Positions 19,789 through 29,241 of a stretch of DNA of 56,892 nucleotides are shown in pieces. The stretch lies in contig CANFHX010000017.1 in assembly GCA_947446865.1 (NCBI GenBank), forward strand, positions 1-56,892. Reading direction: 5' to 3'. The stretch comes from Flavobacteriaceae bacterium (GTDB lineage Bacteria > Bacteroidota > Bacteroidia > Flavobacteriales > Flavobacteriaceae). Every line of letters begins with the position of its first letter. Position 1 is the stretch's first letter. A program made the position numbers and the translations under genes. The notes beneath the pieces are model-generated. The model did no database searches, was not told where the DNA came from, and worked only from the letters and a program-made list of their open reading frames with translations.

Positions 19789-19796
19789 CAAATTTA
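19789..19796 (-). promoter_or_regulatory. -7 box upstream of queD; decides the start codon
   Basis: TAAATTTG on the minus strand is an exact TAnnTTTG. It lies 18 nt before the ATG at 19770 and covers the alternative TTG codon, which excludes that codon as a start for this transcript. Confidence 0.55.
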
Positions 19797-19803
19797 GTGA
19801 AAT

Positions 19804-19977
19804 TTACTCGTTATCGTTTCTGTTTTTAGCACGATAATACATCCAATAGGCAATTCCAACTAAAATCACGAAAGGCAAGAAGGTTCCAATTACAATTCCT
19901 ATTTGGTAGGATGCATCTGGCGCATGCTTTACTTTATCAGTAATATTAACTTGTTGAATTAGTGTGAAAATAGTCAT
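19804..19977 (-). CDS. Small single-pass membrane protein
   Basis: A 57-residue protein with a short N-terminal part (TLIQQVNITDKVKHAPD), one membrane helix (residues about 27-49) and a basic, polar C-terminus (YRAKNRNDNE). I chose ATG 19977; the TTG three codons earlier is less likely. It lies just upstream of queD in the same direction. A TAAATTTG -7 box lies further upstream near 20025, immediately after the terminator of the Omp28 gene. I remember similar small proteins beside queD in Flavobacterium, but I know no function. The membrane helix and conserved-looking position support coding. Confidence 0.65.
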   Translation of the reverse strand: MTIFTLIQQVNITDKVKHAPDASYQIGIVIGTFLPFVILVGIAYWMYYRAKNRNDNE

Positions 19978-20026
19978 GGTATTCAATTTTAAATTAAACT
20001 ATTACAAAGAATAGTCCTTACAAATT

Positions 20027-20061
20027 TACAAAAAAATAAGGTCACTCTTAAGAGCGACCTT
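20027..20061 (-). terminator. Intrinsic terminator of the Omp28-like gene
   Basis: On the minus strand, AAGGTCGCTCTT pairs with AAGAGTGACCTT (12 bp with one G-U pair, tight loop), followed by ATTTTTTTG. It lies 22 bp after the stop. Confidence 0.85.
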
Positions 20062-20083
20062 TTAGTTTTAATATAATTCTATT

Positions 20084-20911
20084 TTATGGATTTTGCTCAA
20101 ATGCTTGATTTTCATTGGCAATAGAGGCTCTTGCATTAATTACAGCATTGTCAGTTCCTACCAAAAATGCAGCAAAACTTATGTTAGCCGTATTAGAAAT
20201 ATTGGCAGGTATTGGAAACGAAAAACTTTTAGTAACGGTACTTCCGTTGGTAGTTCCAGAAACTGCATCTCCTAATATATTAGTTATAGAAGTTCGCAAC
20301 ACGTGGTTATGTTCAAAATTTAATATTGGGTTTTCTCCATTAAAATAATTAGTGTAATTACGTTGGTCGTAAATTAATTTATCTTCTAATAAATATACTA
20401 CTAATTTCAAATTGGAATAATCCTGAACGAATTTCATTTTTACATCTAAATTAATAGTGGCATTTGCTACTGTTGAATTCAATGCCAACCCTAAAAAGGT
20501 ATTATTGCCTGTTAAATCTAAGGCTTGTTGTACATTGGTTGGCTCTGGAAAGGTCCAAACAGTAATTCGGTTCAATCTAGATATTGGTAGTGAAAGGGCA
20601 CTATTAGGTAAAATAAGGTCTTTTAAAGGGGCAATCCCATCAAAATTATAAGGATCATTACCATTATGTATTGCAACCGTTACTGCTTTATCCGTTTGTA
20701 ACTTTACTTGATCAACGGCATAAGCAACTCTAGCACAATTACCACACCAAGTACCCGTGTAATCTTCAATCAGTACCCTTTTTTTAAAGTATCCAGAAAT
20801 AGCAGGAGCATTAACGCTTTCATCAGGCTTGTTTTCAACAACAACAGTGTCTGCACAAGAGGAGAACAAAAAAGATCCAAACAAAAAACCCAGTAAATAA
20901 ACTTTCTTCAT
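20084..20911 (-). CDS. Omp28-related outer membrane lipoprotein with thioredoxin-like fold
   Basis: A 275-residue protein. Its signal peptide ends in a lipobox (FLFSSC, Cys at about 19), so it should be lipid-anchored in the envelope. The segment LIEDYTGTWCGNCARVAYAV (residues about 48-67) carries a CxxC pair in a thioredoxin-like context, as in the Omp28 family first described in Porphyromonas. The remainder is beta-rich, with the typical VLRTSITNILGD stretch. It is divergent from a TlpA-like thioredoxin gene and a DUF6029 gene, a grouping I recognise from Flavobacteria. The three probably share an envelope redox or assembly role, but the substrate is unknown. Confidence 0.85.
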   Translation of the reverse strand: MKKVYLLGFLFGSFLFSSCADTVVVENKPDESVNAPAISGYFKKRVLIEDYTGTWCGNCARVAYAVDQVKLQTDKAVTVAIHNGNDPYNFDGIAPLKDLILPNSALSLPISRLNRITVWTFPEPTNVQQALDLTGNNTFLGLALNSTVANATINLDVKMKFVQDYSNLKLVVYLLEDKLIYDQRNYTNYFNGENPILNFEHNHVLRTSITNILGDAVSGTTNGSTVTKSFSFPIPANISNTANISFAAFLVGTDNAVINARASIANENQAFEQNP

Positions 20912-21009
20912 AATAAGTAAATATAATATTCTAACCTAATACAAATTAAACTAAATATATTTTAATCTTATGCTTTTTATTCATTTATTTGTATAACAAA
21001 TTAAATTTC

Positions 21010-21486
21010 ATGAAAAAATTTCTCCTTTTATTGCTTTTTGTAGGATTGCATTCCTTTTCTCAAAAGAATTTACCCGATTTAAACCTTTCAACCTTAGATG
21101 GTAAGAAAGTTTCTTTAAAAAATGATTTTGCTGAAAAAGATAAATTATATGTGTTTTCCTTTTGGGCTAGTTGGTGTGGACCTTGCATTAATGAATTGGA
21201 CGAAATGAACGAAGTACAAGCAGAATGGAAAAAAACAATAAACTTTGAAGTTATTGCTGTGGCGACGGATGATTCTAGAACCCAAAAAAGAGTAAAACCA
21301 TTAGTTAATGGGAAAGAATGGGATTACACCATATTATTAGATACCAATCAAGATTTTAAAAGAGCGCTTTCTATTGTAAATATTCCCTACACTATTGTGG
21401 TGAAAAACAACAAGATTGTACATATTCAAAATGGTTATGTCCCTGGTAATGAAGTAGATTTATACGAAAAATTGAAGACTTTATAA
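21010..21486 (+). CDS. TlpA-like periplasmic thioredoxin
   Basis: A 158-residue protein. The signal peptide covers residues 1-18 (MKKFLLLLLFVGLHSFSQ). The thioredoxin fold carries FWASWCGPC and, at the expected distance, the cis-proline region NIPYTIVV. It is a TlpA/ResA-like thiol-disulfide oxidoreductase of the periplasm. I chose ATG 21010; the frame is open to a TTG at 20989, but that codon lies in a -7-like TTTATTTG and would add residues in front of the signal peptide. The next gene starts 3 nt after the stop, so the two are coupled. Confidence 0.9.
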   Translation: MKKFLLLLLFVGLHSFSQKNLPDLNLSTLDGKKVSLKNDFAEKDKLYVFSFWASWCGPCINELDEMNEVQAEWKKTINFEVIAVATDDSRTQKRVKPLVNGKEWDYTILLDTNQDFKRALSIVNIPYTIVVKNNKIVHIQNGYVPGNEVDLYEKLKTL

Positions 21487-21489
21487 ATT

Positions 21490-23166
21490 ATGAAATTATA
21501 TCAATTACTTATACTACTAGTTCCCTTTACTGTTTTATCTCAGGAAAAAGAAAAAGCGAATGTTTTTGGAGGATTTGAATCCAATTCACAATGGTACCTT
21601 AACGATACCGGTTTGAGAGACGAATTCAACAACCCAACAGCACATCCTCAAGATCCTATTCGCTCTACCAATTATCTTTTTTTAAATTATAAATACAAAA
21701 ATTGGACTGCGGGAATTCAAGGTGAGGCTTATGAAAAAAATGCTTTATTGAATATGAATCCAAAATATGTAGGAAGAAATGTTGCTACTTATTTTGTACA
21801 ATATAAAACTGGAAAAATTGATCTTACCGCAGGGTATTTCTACGAACAATTTGGCAGTGGCTTACTTTACCGCAGTTGGGAAGACAGAGCTCTAGGCATC
21901 AACAATGCTTTGCGTGGTGGAAGGGTAATTTTCAAACCAACTAACTACCTTACTTTCAAATCTATTTATGGCCAACAACGAACTGGTTTTGATGTTGCAA
22001 ATAGCAAGATTTATGGATTGGATGCCGAAGTAACGCTTTCGGATTTACTAAAATACAAAACCACCAATGTTTCTCTCGGTTTTACTTATGTAGGCAGAGA
22101 TGAAAAAACGGATATTGTAAACCCAAAATTCAATAATTTAACCAATGGATTTGCAGGAAGATTGAGTCTTTCACACAATTCTTTTTATCTTTCTACCGAA
22201 TACGATTACAAATCGAAAGATGCTGTGGTTCAAGTTACCGATCAAATTGACAACAACTTAATTAAACCCGGAAGTGCCGTATTGCTTAACCTTGGATATT
22301 CTAAAAAAGGATTCGGTATGGATGGAACTTTTAGACGATTAGAAAACATGAGTTTCTTTTCAGAACGAGGTGCAAAAGGGAATTCCTATAACGACCGAAT
22401 TATGAATTTTATTCCTAGTTTGACCAAACAAAATCACTACAACTTAGCTAATATTTATGTGTATCAAGCACAACCGAATGTAATTCTTGCCGATAAAGAC
22501 TTGGTCAAAGCAGGAGAAATTGGCGGACAATTTGACGTTTTTTATGATGTAAAAAAGGGATCGTCTCTTGGAGGTAAAAACGGAATGAAATTGGCATTTA
22601 ATTTTTCTAATTGGAATGCCTTGGGTGGTACTTTTTACATATACAATCCACAAGATTATAAAACCGATTTTCTAGGTTTTGGAAAAAGATATTTTACCGA
22701 TTATAATTTTGAAGTAACTAAAAAATGGAATTCCAAATGGCAATCTATCTTTAGTTATGTCAACCAATATTATAATAAGAAAATGATTCAAGAAACTTCT
22801 GGAGAGGTTAACACTAATATTTTGGCTGCAGAAGCAACTTATAAATTTACGGCATCACGATCCATTCGTGTAGTTGGAGAGCATTTATGGGCAGACCATG
22901 ACAAGAAAAATTGGGCTAGCGCAACTACTGAATTGAATTTAAATTCTAAATTGTCCTTTTACCTGTCCGATATGTATAACTATGGTAATGACGTAGATTA
23001 TTTGCGCAATCACTATTATAGTGCAGGAGGTTCTTATAGATGGAAAGCTACTAGAATAGCATTAAACTATGGTAGACAAAGAGGTGGTTTAGTATGCGTA
23101 GGTGGCGTATGTAGATACGTTCCTGAAAGTTCTGGGTTGTCTTTATCTTTGAATACTTCGTTTTAA
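21490..23166 (+). CDS. DUF6029 family outer-membrane beta-barrel-like protein
   Basis: A 558-residue protein with a signal peptide (residues 1-17, ending VLSQ) followed by alternating aromatic beta-strands throughout (YLFLNYKYKNWTAGIQGEAY, LDLTAGYFYEQFGSG-like runs) and a C-terminal strand ending in Phe (LSLSLNTSF), a usual sign of an outer membrane barrel. I recognise it as the DUF6029 family. It is translationally close to the TlpA-like gene (3-nt gap). Its role is unknown; because of its partner, an envelope-assembly or transport role for the pair is plausible. A bidirectional terminator follows. Confidence 0.85.
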   Translation: MKLYQLLILLVPFTVLSQEKEKANVFGGFESNSQWYLNDTGLRDEFNNPTAHPQDPIRSTNYLFLNYKYKNWTAGIQGEAYEKNALLNMNPKYVGRNVATYFVQYKTGKIDLTAGYFYEQFGSGLLYRSWEDRALGINNALRGGRVIFKPTNYLTFKSIYGQQRTGFDVANSKIYGLDAEVTLSDLLKYKTTNVSLGFTYVGRDEKTDIVNPKFNNLTNGFAGRLSLSHNSFYLSTEYDYKSKDAVVQVTDQIDNNLIKPGSAVLLNLGYSKKGFGMDGTFRRLENMSFFSERGAKGNSYNDRIMNFIPSLTKQNHYNLANIYVYQAQPNVILADKDLVKAGEIGGQFDVFYDVKKGSSLGGKNGMKLAFNFSNWNALGGTFYIYNPQDYKTDFLGFGKRYFTDYNFEVTKKWNSKWQSIFSYVNQYYNKKMIQETSGEVNTNILAAEATYKFTASRSIRVVGEHLWADHDKKNWASATTELNLNSKLSFYLSDMYNYGNDVDYLRNHYYSAGGSYRWKATRIALNYGRQRGGLVCVGGVCRYVPESSGLSLSLNTSF

Positions 23167-23182
23167 ACGAATAATCAACAAC

Positions 23183-23229
23183 TAAAAAATCCGTAGGTAT
23201 CTAAATTTAGACACTAACGGATTTTTTTA
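23183..23229. terminator. Bidirectional terminator between DUF6029 gene and mgtE
   Basis: A long imperfect stem (AAATCCGT with ACGGATTT, inner TCTAAA/TTTAGA) has an A-run on its left and a T-run on its right. It therefore works for both convergent genes. Confidence 0.8.
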
Positions 23230-23256
23230 TTTTAGTGAAAGGATTTGTTTTTTTAA

Positions 23257-24606
23257 TTAGAATCCTAATATCAATCTCGCAATTGCAAAATAAAGAATAA
23301 TTCCAAAAACGTCATTAGTGGTAGTAATAAATGGTCCTGTAGCAATTGCTGGGTCAATTTTATTTTTATGCAAAAATAAAGGCACCAAGGTTCCCAATGT
23401 TGCAGCAAAAAGAATCACTACAATCATAGAAATGGAAATAGCCATACCAACTTGGTATTGTTGGTACATTATGGAGTGAAAAATTAATAAAAACAACGAT
23501 ATTATAGATCCAGAAATCATGGCGACTAATAGTTCTTTTTTGAAATAATTTTTGCTAAATTCTATTAAAGAACCATTTGCTAAACCTTGTACCACAATTG
23601 CGGAGGCTTGAACACCAATATTTCCTGCAGTTGCAGATAATAGTGGTACAAAAATAATAAGTGTAGAGTATTTAGTGAATGCAGCTTGATTTCCTTTGAG
23701 AACAAAAGAAGCAATAATTTCGATTACCATTCCAATTAATAGCCATGGCAAACGTCCTTTAATCATCTCTGAAACACTATCACCAGCCTCTACATCTTGG
23801 GTAATACCCGCAGCCATCTGGTAATCTTTATCGGCTTCTTCTTTTATTACGTCAACGATATCATCAATGGTTACACGACCAACCAAACGTCCCATTTCAT
23901 CTACAACCGGAATTGCTTCTAGGTCGTATTTTTGCATGATTCGGGCTACTTCTACATTTGGGGTATTTACTTTTACAGAATCTACTTTTTTGATGTAAAC
24001 ATCACTAATCATGGTTTTAGTAGAAGTAGTTAGCAAATCTTTCAAGGACAATCTTCCTTTCAATCGATTCTCATCGTCTACCACATAAATAGAATGTACT
24101 CTAGTAACGTGTTCCGCTTGGTGACGCATTTCTTTAACGCAAGTAAGAACGTTCCAGTTTTCATTTACTTTCACTAACTCTTTCCCCATTAATCCACCTG
24201 CTTCATCCTCATCGTAGCGTAATAATTCTACAATGTCTTTGGCATGTTCAAGGTCTTCTAATTCCGATATTACTTCCTCTTTTTTACTTTGAGAAAGTTC
24301 CGAAATAATATCGGCAGCGTCATCGGTATCTAATTCGTCAAGCTCTTCGGCAATTTCTTTTGCAGAAAGACCTTGAAGGATTTTTTCTCGAACATCATCT
24401 TCTAATTCGGTTAGAATTTCGGCAGTGATTTCGCTATCTAAAATTTTGAAAATATAAATTGCTTCTTCAATTTCCAACTCGTCAAAAATCTCGGCAATAT
24501 CAGCATGGTGGAGGTCATTCAATAAAACTTCCAATTCCTTGTCGTTTTTTTGATGAATGAGTTGCTCTATTTGAACTAAAAGTTCTTTGCTGATTTTAAA
24601 CTGCAT
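23257..24606 (-). CDS. mgtE: Magnesium transporter MgtE
   Basis: A 449-residue inner-membrane Mg2+ channel. It has the acidic MgtE N-domain (residues about 1-125, with the [17 protein letters not shown] superhelix), a CBS-domain pair (about 130-255) and five membrane helices (about 275-449) containing [16 protein letters not shown] and the pore-region end [13 protein letters not shown]. The order and length are typical. It overlaps the end of rsmA by 11 bp and is the last gene of the minus-strand run. No Mg2+ riboswitch is visible; it depends on the upstream promoter. Confidence 0.97.
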   Translation of the reverse strand: MQFKISKELLVQIEQLIHQKNDKELEVLLNDLHHADIAEIFDELEIEEAIYIFKILDSEITAEILTELEDDVREKILQGLSAKEIAEELDELDTDDAADIISELSQSKKEEVISELEDLEHAKDIVELLRYDEDEAGGLMGKELVKVNENWNVLTCVKEMRHQAEHVTRVHSIYVVDDENRLKGRLSLKDLLTTSTKTMISDVYIKKVDSVKVNTPNVEVARIMQKYDLEAIPVVDEMGRLVGRVTIDDIVDVIKEEADKDYQMAAGITQDVEAGDSVSEMIKGRLPWLLIGMVIEIIASFVLKGNQAAFTKYSTLIIFVPLLSATAGNIGVQASAIVVQGLANGSLIEFSKNYFKKELLVAMISGSIISLFLLIFHSIMYQQYQVGMAISISMIVVILFAATLGTLVPLFLHKNKIDPAIATGPFITTTNDVFGIILYFAIARLILGF

Positions 24607-25375
24607 TGGCCTCTATTTTTAGGGTGAGTTCTATAAATTGTTCTACCGATAATTGTTCTGGTCGGAGGTCAAAGATACTATCTTCTCTTAAATTATCGGA
24701 CAAATTTAAGGATTTTAAACTATTTCGCATGGTTTTTCTGCGTTGTTGAAAAGCCATTTTCACAACCGTGTAAAGCATTTTTTCATTGCAAGGCAAAGTG
24801 TAATTTTCTTTTCTTCGCATTCGCATCACACCCGATTTTACTCTAGGTGGTGGAATAAAAACTGTTTCATCTACCGTGAATAAATATTCAACATCGTAAA
24901 ATGCTTGTGCTAAAACCGAAAGTATTCCGTAGACTTTGCTTCCTTTTTTGGAGCAAATTCGTTCGGCAACTTCTTTTTGGAACATACCTGAAAATTCGGG
25001 GATTTGCGACCGAAATTCTAATGCTCTAAAAACAATTTGTGTTGAAATATTATACGGAAAGTTACCTATTATGGCAAATTGTTTTCCTTCAAAAACTTCG
25101 TTGATATTGAATCGCAAGAAATCTTTAGATATTATCTTGTCTTGTAATTGAGGATAATTTTCGTTCAAATACGTTACCGATTCGGTATCGATTTCAATAG
25201 CATACGTCGTAACTGGTTTTTCCAGAAGGTATTTGGTTAATACGCCCATTCCTGGTCCGATTTCTAAAACAGTGTCGTACCCCTCAAGATTTAAGGTGTC
25301 GGCAATTGCTTTAGCGATAGATTCGTCTTTTAAGAAATGTTGTCCGAGGTGTTTTTTGGCTTTTACTTTTTCCAT
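24596..25375 (-). CDS. rsmA: 16S rRNA (adenine1518-N6/adenine1519-N6)-dimethyltransferase
   Basis: A 259-residue KsgA/RsmA enzyme that dimethylates two adjacent adenines in the loop of 16S rRNA helix 45. Visible motifs are [11 protein letters not shown] (residues 7-17), the SAM-binding EIGPGMG (38-44), the catalytic NFPYN (105-109, NxPY type) and [10 protein letters not shown] near the C-terminus. The length is normal. It lies in a run with DUF4286 and a broken small gene upstream and mgtE overlapping downstream. Confidence 0.97.
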   Translation of the reverse strand: MEKVKAKKHLGQHFLKDESIAKAIADTLNLEGYDTVLEIGPGMGVLTKYLLEKPVTTYAIEIDTESVTYLNENYPQLQDKIISKDFLRFNINEVFEGKQFAIIGNFPYNISTQIVFRALEFRSQIPEFSGMFQKEVAERICSKKGSKVYGILSVLAQAFYDVEYLFTVDETVFIPPPRVKSGVMRMRRKENYTLPCNEKMLYTVVKMAFQQRRKTMRNSLKSLNLSDNLREDSIFDLRPEQLSVEQFIELTLKIEANAV

Positions 25376-25380
25376 ATTTT

Positions 25381-25446
25381 TTGCCGCGAGGGCGCTAAGT
25401 CACAAAGTTTTTATTTATTCTCGCGAAGGCGCAGAGGCGCAAAAGG
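25381..25446. repeat. Interspersed REP-like element (GCGCCTCTGCGCC type)
   Basis: On the minus strand it reads GCGCCTCTGCGCC, then TTCGCGAGAA, ACTTTGTGACTTAGC and GCCCTCGCGG. Its GC content is far above the surroundings. I remember this CTTTGCGCCTTTGCG-like sequence as widespread between Bacteroidota genes. A single copy is visible here, so the repeat status rests on memory. Confidence 0.5.
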
Positions 25447-25450
25447 AAAA

Positions 25451-25686
25451 TCATTTATTTTTAATTTCTTGAAGCTGTTGAATATCTAGTAAGTCTTTTG
25501 GGCGATTTGCTTTAATAACTATACAGAAATTATCTTTGTTTTTTTCTACTTTATTTTTTACGGGAAAATGACTCATTCGTTCCATCAATCGCCAAAAACT
25601 ATAAACACGCTCCACTTTAGACAATTTTAAAAGTCCTCCTGTTGCTGCTTATTGCTTTCTTCTTTGGTTTGAAATCGTACTTCCAT
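25451..25686 (-). pseudogene. Frameshifted small conserved gene (~78 codons if repaired)
   Basis: An ATG at 25686 opens MEVRFQTKEESNKQQQEDF and then meets TAA. In the next frame, with no gap, the reading continues LKLSKVERVYSFWRLMER and onward to a TGA at 25451. Adding one base to the four-base homopolymer at 25629-25632 (T-run on the coding strand) joins both halves into a 78-residue protein. This matches a small Flavobacteriia protein I remember as MEVRFxTKEESN...FLKLSxxERxYxFxxLM. It starts 8 nt after the DUF4286 stop and precedes rsmA, so it is an operon member. Either the gene is broken or the assembly lost one base. Function unknown. Confidence 0.7.
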
Positions 25687-25694
25687 AGGTGTTT

Positions 25695-26018
25695 TTAATT
25701 CGATTGAAAAAACTCCGAAACAAATTCCAATTCGGTTCTAAATGCTAATGCTTTATCTCCAAAAAGAGACAATCCTTCGGCTCTAAACTTGGGTGCATCT
25801 TCGTCATAATAACGCTGCAGGGTTTCTTTGCTATCGGTGGTATATTGCACCGCATAGGTCATTCCACCCATTTCTTCTTCCACCAAAACTCGAACCAATC
25901 TAGCAGAAGTGAATTTTCCTGTTGCCAAAATTTCTGGAATGTGTTTTTCTTGTATCCATTGCAACCATTGGTTTTGGATACTTGGATCTATATTGCTGGT
26001 AACGTTATATAAAATCAT
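25695..26018 (-). CDS. DUF4286 family protein
   Basis: A 107-residue cytoplasmic protein opening MILYNVTSNIDPSIQNQWLQW, with a conserved middle (VEEEMGGMTYAVQYT) and end (FRTELEFVSEF). It matches the small Bacteroidota DUF4286 family in length and pattern. The fold looks like a ferredoxin-like (ABM/dimeric alpha-beta barrel type) protein, though no catalytic residue can be named. It lies between a TPR protein and rsmA, in the same direction. Confidence 0.85.
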   Translation of the reverse strand: MILYNVTSNIDPSIQNQWLQWIQEKHIPEILATGKFTSARLVRVLVEEEMGGMTYAVQYTTDSKETLQRYYDEDAPKFRAEGLSLFGDKALAFRTELEFVSEFFQSN

Positions 26019-26083
26019 AATTTGGGATTTGAAATATTAATTGTAGCACTTCGGTGGTGCTTTATTGAATAGAAATCTAACTA

Positions 26084-27862
26084 CTAAATTTCTTTATCGC
26101 CACGTAACTTCCTGTACTTTTTCTGTGCAGTAACGTAGTAAATACTGTCCTCATGCTTGGTTATGAGTTCTTCGTACAGCGGTTGGGCTTTTTCTATTTC
26201 GTTATTTTTGCTATAAATTTCTGCCGAATAAAATAAGGCTTCATCTATGTAAATGCACTCTTTGAAATTATCTAGAATTTGTTTGTAATTGGCTAATGCC
26301 GAAGCAGTATCCCCTATACTTTCGTAAATTTTTCCAATTCTTAAAAGAGTTACTGGTTCTATAGCATCGCCTTTATTTTCTTTTAAAATTGCTTGAAAGG
26401 CAGCCAAAGCATCTTGCTTTTTATCTTGAAATAATAAAAAATCGGCATGCGAAAATTTCTTTAATGCCACTTGGGTAGAATCTTCTACGGTGTTATCGGA
26501 AATAAGCAAAAACAAATCCAAAGCATCATTAGCAATTAATTGGGTTGATGCCGATTTTAGAACTTCTAACTGGTGGTTTGCCCATTTAAAATCGCCTTTG
26601 TAATAACTCGTTTTGGCAATTTTTAAATTGGCTTCTTGTCCAACTGGACTATTATTTCCGTCGGATTCAATTTGAGAATAATAAATTAAAGCCTGGTTAA
26701 ATTTTTCTTCAAATAATAAAATGTCGGCCAATTCCATTTTGATTTCTGCAATTTGCTCTCGGTTGATGGGCATTTCCAAAACATTTTTTAAAATGGATTT
26801 TCCGGCTTCGGCATCTTTTAAATTAAAAGTCACAAAATGGGCTTTCAATTTTAATAAGGACAACGTAAAAGGACTTTCGCCAAATTGTTTCAGCAAGGCA
26901 TCCAATTCTTGACGGATTGCAGGATAGTCTTGCGGAGTTGCTTTTTTGATTTTCATTTCCATCAAATAAGCATTCGATTGAATCTTTAAATCTAAATCTT
27001 GGGTGTTTTCTAATACAAACCCCAATATTTCTTTAGCAGATTCATCGTCATTTTCTTCAATTGCCAATTGCCCAAGGTTTACAATATTAGCAAACGATTC
27101 GGGGTTGCGTTTGTAAATTGCTTTTTGTTGGATAAAGGCTTTTCCGTATTCTTTCATTTGCACATAAAACCAACTTAAATACTCATTCCAAAATAAATCT
27201 TGTGTTTTTTGGATGCGAATTAAGATTGCTTTTTTCAAAATCTCATTAAAGTTTTCTTTACTGTCTTCGGTAAGAAAACGGGTAAATTGGTTTTGAATGG
27301 GTATTAAATTTTGAGGCGTTTTATACGATTCCGTCAAGAACATTTCAATCATGTTATCGGTATCACCTTTTTGGCCGTAGAGCAGCGCCATTTGAAAATT
27401 AAAATTGAATTTTGGTTCTAAAGAAACTGCAATTTGATAGGCTTGAAGCGCATAATCTACTATTGCTTTTTTTTCAAAAGTATTTGCAATAGTATAAACC
27501 TCATTAGGGTTTTTTCGAATTCTATTCAGAGCTTGATCGTAGTATTTTTTGGCCTTATCGCTGTTTTTTTGCAACTGAAAATTATAACCTAAGTCTACTA
27601 ACAAATTACCTTGTTTGAATTTATCCAAACGGTCTTCTAAAGCTTTATTGGCCTTTTCAAATTGTTGTAATTGCTGGTAACAAATCACTATTTGTTCGAA
27701 ATAATTGAAATTATTGGGTTGGGATTTCAACAATTCTTCATAAGCAATTTGCGCTTTTTCAAACTCCCCTCTATCCATATAATTTTGCGCCAATTGTTCG
27801 GATTGCGCCGATACAAAAAGCGTAAATGCTAGAGAGAATAATAAGAGAAGCGTTTTTTTCAT
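26084..27862 (-). CDS. Secreted or periplasmic tetratricopeptide repeat protein
   Basis: A 592-residue protein with a signal peptide (residues 1-19, ending VSAQ) followed by TPR units across its whole length (EKAQIAYEELLKSQPNNFNY, KAKKYYDQALNRI, DTASALANYKQILDNF). No enzymatic motif is seen. TPR proteins of this layout act as periplasmic scaffolds, but the partner is unknown. It lies downstream of serS behind an intrinsic terminator and starts the run TPR, DUF4286, broken small gene, rsmA, mgtE. Confidence 0.88.
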   Translation of the reverse strand: MKKTLLLLFSLAFTLFVSAQSEQLAQNYMDRGEFEKAQIAYEELLKSQPNNFNYFEQIVICYQQLQQFEKANKALEDRLDKFKQGNLLVDLGYNFQLQKNSDKAKKYYDQALNRIRKNPNEVYTIANTFEKKAIVDYALQAYQIAVSLEPKFNFNFQMALLYGQKGDTDNMIEMFLTESYKTPQNLIPIQNQFTRFLTEDSKENFNEILKKAILIRIQKTQDLFWNEYLSWFYVQMKEYGKAFIQQKAIYKRNPESFANIVNLGQLAIEENDDESAKEILGFVLENTQDLDLKIQSNAYLMEMKIKKATPQDYPAIRQELDALLKQFGESPFTLSLLKLKAHFVTFNLKDAEAGKSILKNVLEMPINREQIAEIKMELADILLFEEKFNQALIYYSQIESDGNNSPVGQEANLKIAKTSYYKGDFKWANHQLEVLKSASTQLIANDALDLFLLISDNTVEDSTQVALKKFSHADFLLFQDKKQDALAAFQAILKENKGDAIEPVTLLRIGKIYESIGDTASALANYKQILDNFKECIYIDEALFYSAEIYSKNNEIEKAQPLYEELITKHEDSIYYVTAQKKYRKLRGDKEI

Positions 27863-27874
27863 CTAGTAGGTTTT

Positions 27875-27923
27875 AAAAAGCAATGTACTAAAGTAAGCCA
27901 TTTTATGCTCGTTTAGTACATTG
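27875..27923 (-). terminator. Terminator of serS
   Basis: A perfect 12-bp inverted repeat, CAATGTACTAAA (27881-27892) with TTTAGTACATTG (27912-27923), has a 19-nt loop and is followed on the minus strand by CTTTTT. It lies between the serS stop and the TPR gene start. An operator role is the alternative. Confidence 0.65.
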
Positions 27924-27939
27924 TTTGTAAGATTAACTT

Positions 27940-29211
27940 TTAGTTAATAATATCAAATCCGGTATACTTGCGTAACACCTCTGGAATAACGATTCCTTCT
28001 GGAGTTTGGTAATTTTCTAAAATTCCGGCAAGAACCCTTGGCAATGCTAGAGAACTTCCGTTAAGGGTATGAGCCAATTGGTTTTTTCCGTCTTTATCTT
28101 TATAGCGCAATTTTAAACGATTGGCTTGGTAGGTTTCAAAATTAGAAACGGATGAGATTTCCAACCAACGATCTTGTGCAGTAGAAAACACCTCAAAATC
28201 ATAAGTTAGAGCCGAAGCAAAACCCATATCGCCTCCACAAAGACGCAATACTCTATAAGGCAATTGCAATTCTCTTAGAATGTTTTTTACATGTTCTACC
28301 ATTTCATCTAATGCTTCATACGACTTGTCTGGATGCTCCACGCGTACAATTTCTACTTTATCAAATTGGTGTAAACGATTCAATCCACGAACGTGAGCAC
28401 CATAAGAACCAGCCTCTCTTCGGAAGCATGGTGTGTATCCGGTGCACTTTACTGGCAAATCATTTTCAGTAAAAATTACATCGCGAAAAATATTAGTTAC
28501 TGGAACTTCTGCTGTCGGAATTAAATATAAATCATCTGTAGCATCATGGTACATCTGCCCTTCTTTATCTGGCAATTGCCCTGTTCCATAAGCCGAAGCC
28601 TCGTTTACCAAATGAGGAACTTGATATTCTAGGTATCCAGCATCGGTATTTTTATCTAAAAAATAAGTGATTAAAGCACGTTGTAATTTGGCACCTTTCC
28701 CTTTATAAACCGGAAATCCTGCACCTGTGATTTTAACCCCTAATTCAAAATCTATAATGTCGTATTTTTTTACTAATTCCCAATGCGGTAAAGCGCCTTC
28801 GTGTAATTTTGGAACATCTCCTTCTTCAAAAACATTTAAGTTTTCTTCCGGGGTTTTTCCTACAGGAACAATATCTGCTGGTAAATTAGGAAGCAAATAC
28901 ATTTTTTGTAATAAATCCGCAGCAAGAATTTCTATTTTCTCAGAAATAGCTTTTCCTTGCTCTCTCAAAAGAAGGGTTTTTTGTTTTAAAATTTCCGCTT
29001 TTGCTTTTTCTCCATTCTTCATCATTTCCCCAATATCTTTGGACAGCTTGTTGGATTCGGATAAAGTAGTGTCAAGTTCTACTTGGGCAGTTCTACGATT
29101 TTCATCGAGTTGCACAATCTCTTCCACAATGGCTTTAGCATCCATATTTTTTTTGGCTAAAGCAGCAATCACTTTCTCTTGATTTTCCCTAATAACAGCT
29201 ATTTGTAACAT
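27940..29211 (-). CDS. serS: Seryl-tRNA synthetase
   Basis: A 423-residue class II aminoacyl-tRNA synthetase. The N-terminal long coiled-coil arm (residues about 30-100) binds tRNA-Ser. The catalytic core shows motif 2 (CFRREAGSYGAHVRGL) and motif 3 (LNGSSLALPRVLAGILE). The length is typical. A -7 box (29234-29241) lies 23 nt upstream, and a hairpin terminator follows. Assignment is secure. Confidence 0.98.
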   Translation of the reverse strand: MLQIAVIRENQEKVIAALAKKNMDAKAIVEEIVQLDENRRTAQVELDTTLSESNKLSKDIGEMMKNGEKAKAEILKQKTLLLREQGKAISEKIEILAADLLQKMYLLPNLPADIVPVGKTPEENLNVFEEGDVPKLHEGALPHWELVKKYDIIDFELGVKITGAGFPVYKGKGAKLQRALITYFLDKNTDAGYLEYQVPHLVNEASAYGTGQLPDKEGQMYHDATDDLYLIPTAEVPVTNIFRDVIFTENDLPVKCTGYTPCFRREAGSYGAHVRGLNRLHQFDKVEIVRVEHPDKSYEALDEMVEHVKNILRELQLPYRVLRLCGGDMGFASALTYDFEVFSTAQDRWLEISSVSNFETYQANRLKLRYKDKDGKNQLAHTLNGSSLALPRVLAGILENYQTPEGIVIPEVLRKYTGFDIIN

Positions 29212-29233
29212 GACTTGATTTTTTATGAGAATG

Positions 29234-29241
29234 CAAATTTA
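29234..29241 (-). promoter_or_regulatory. -7 box of serS
   Basis: TAAATTTG on the minus strand fits TAnnTTTG and lies 23 nt upstream of the serS ATG. I see no clear -33 partner and no T-box-like leader. Confidence 0.5.

Noticed and set aside
19318..19791. Longer queD form starting at TTG 19791
   Set aside because: The TTG lies inside an exact -7 promoter box, and the family begins close to the ATG at 19770.
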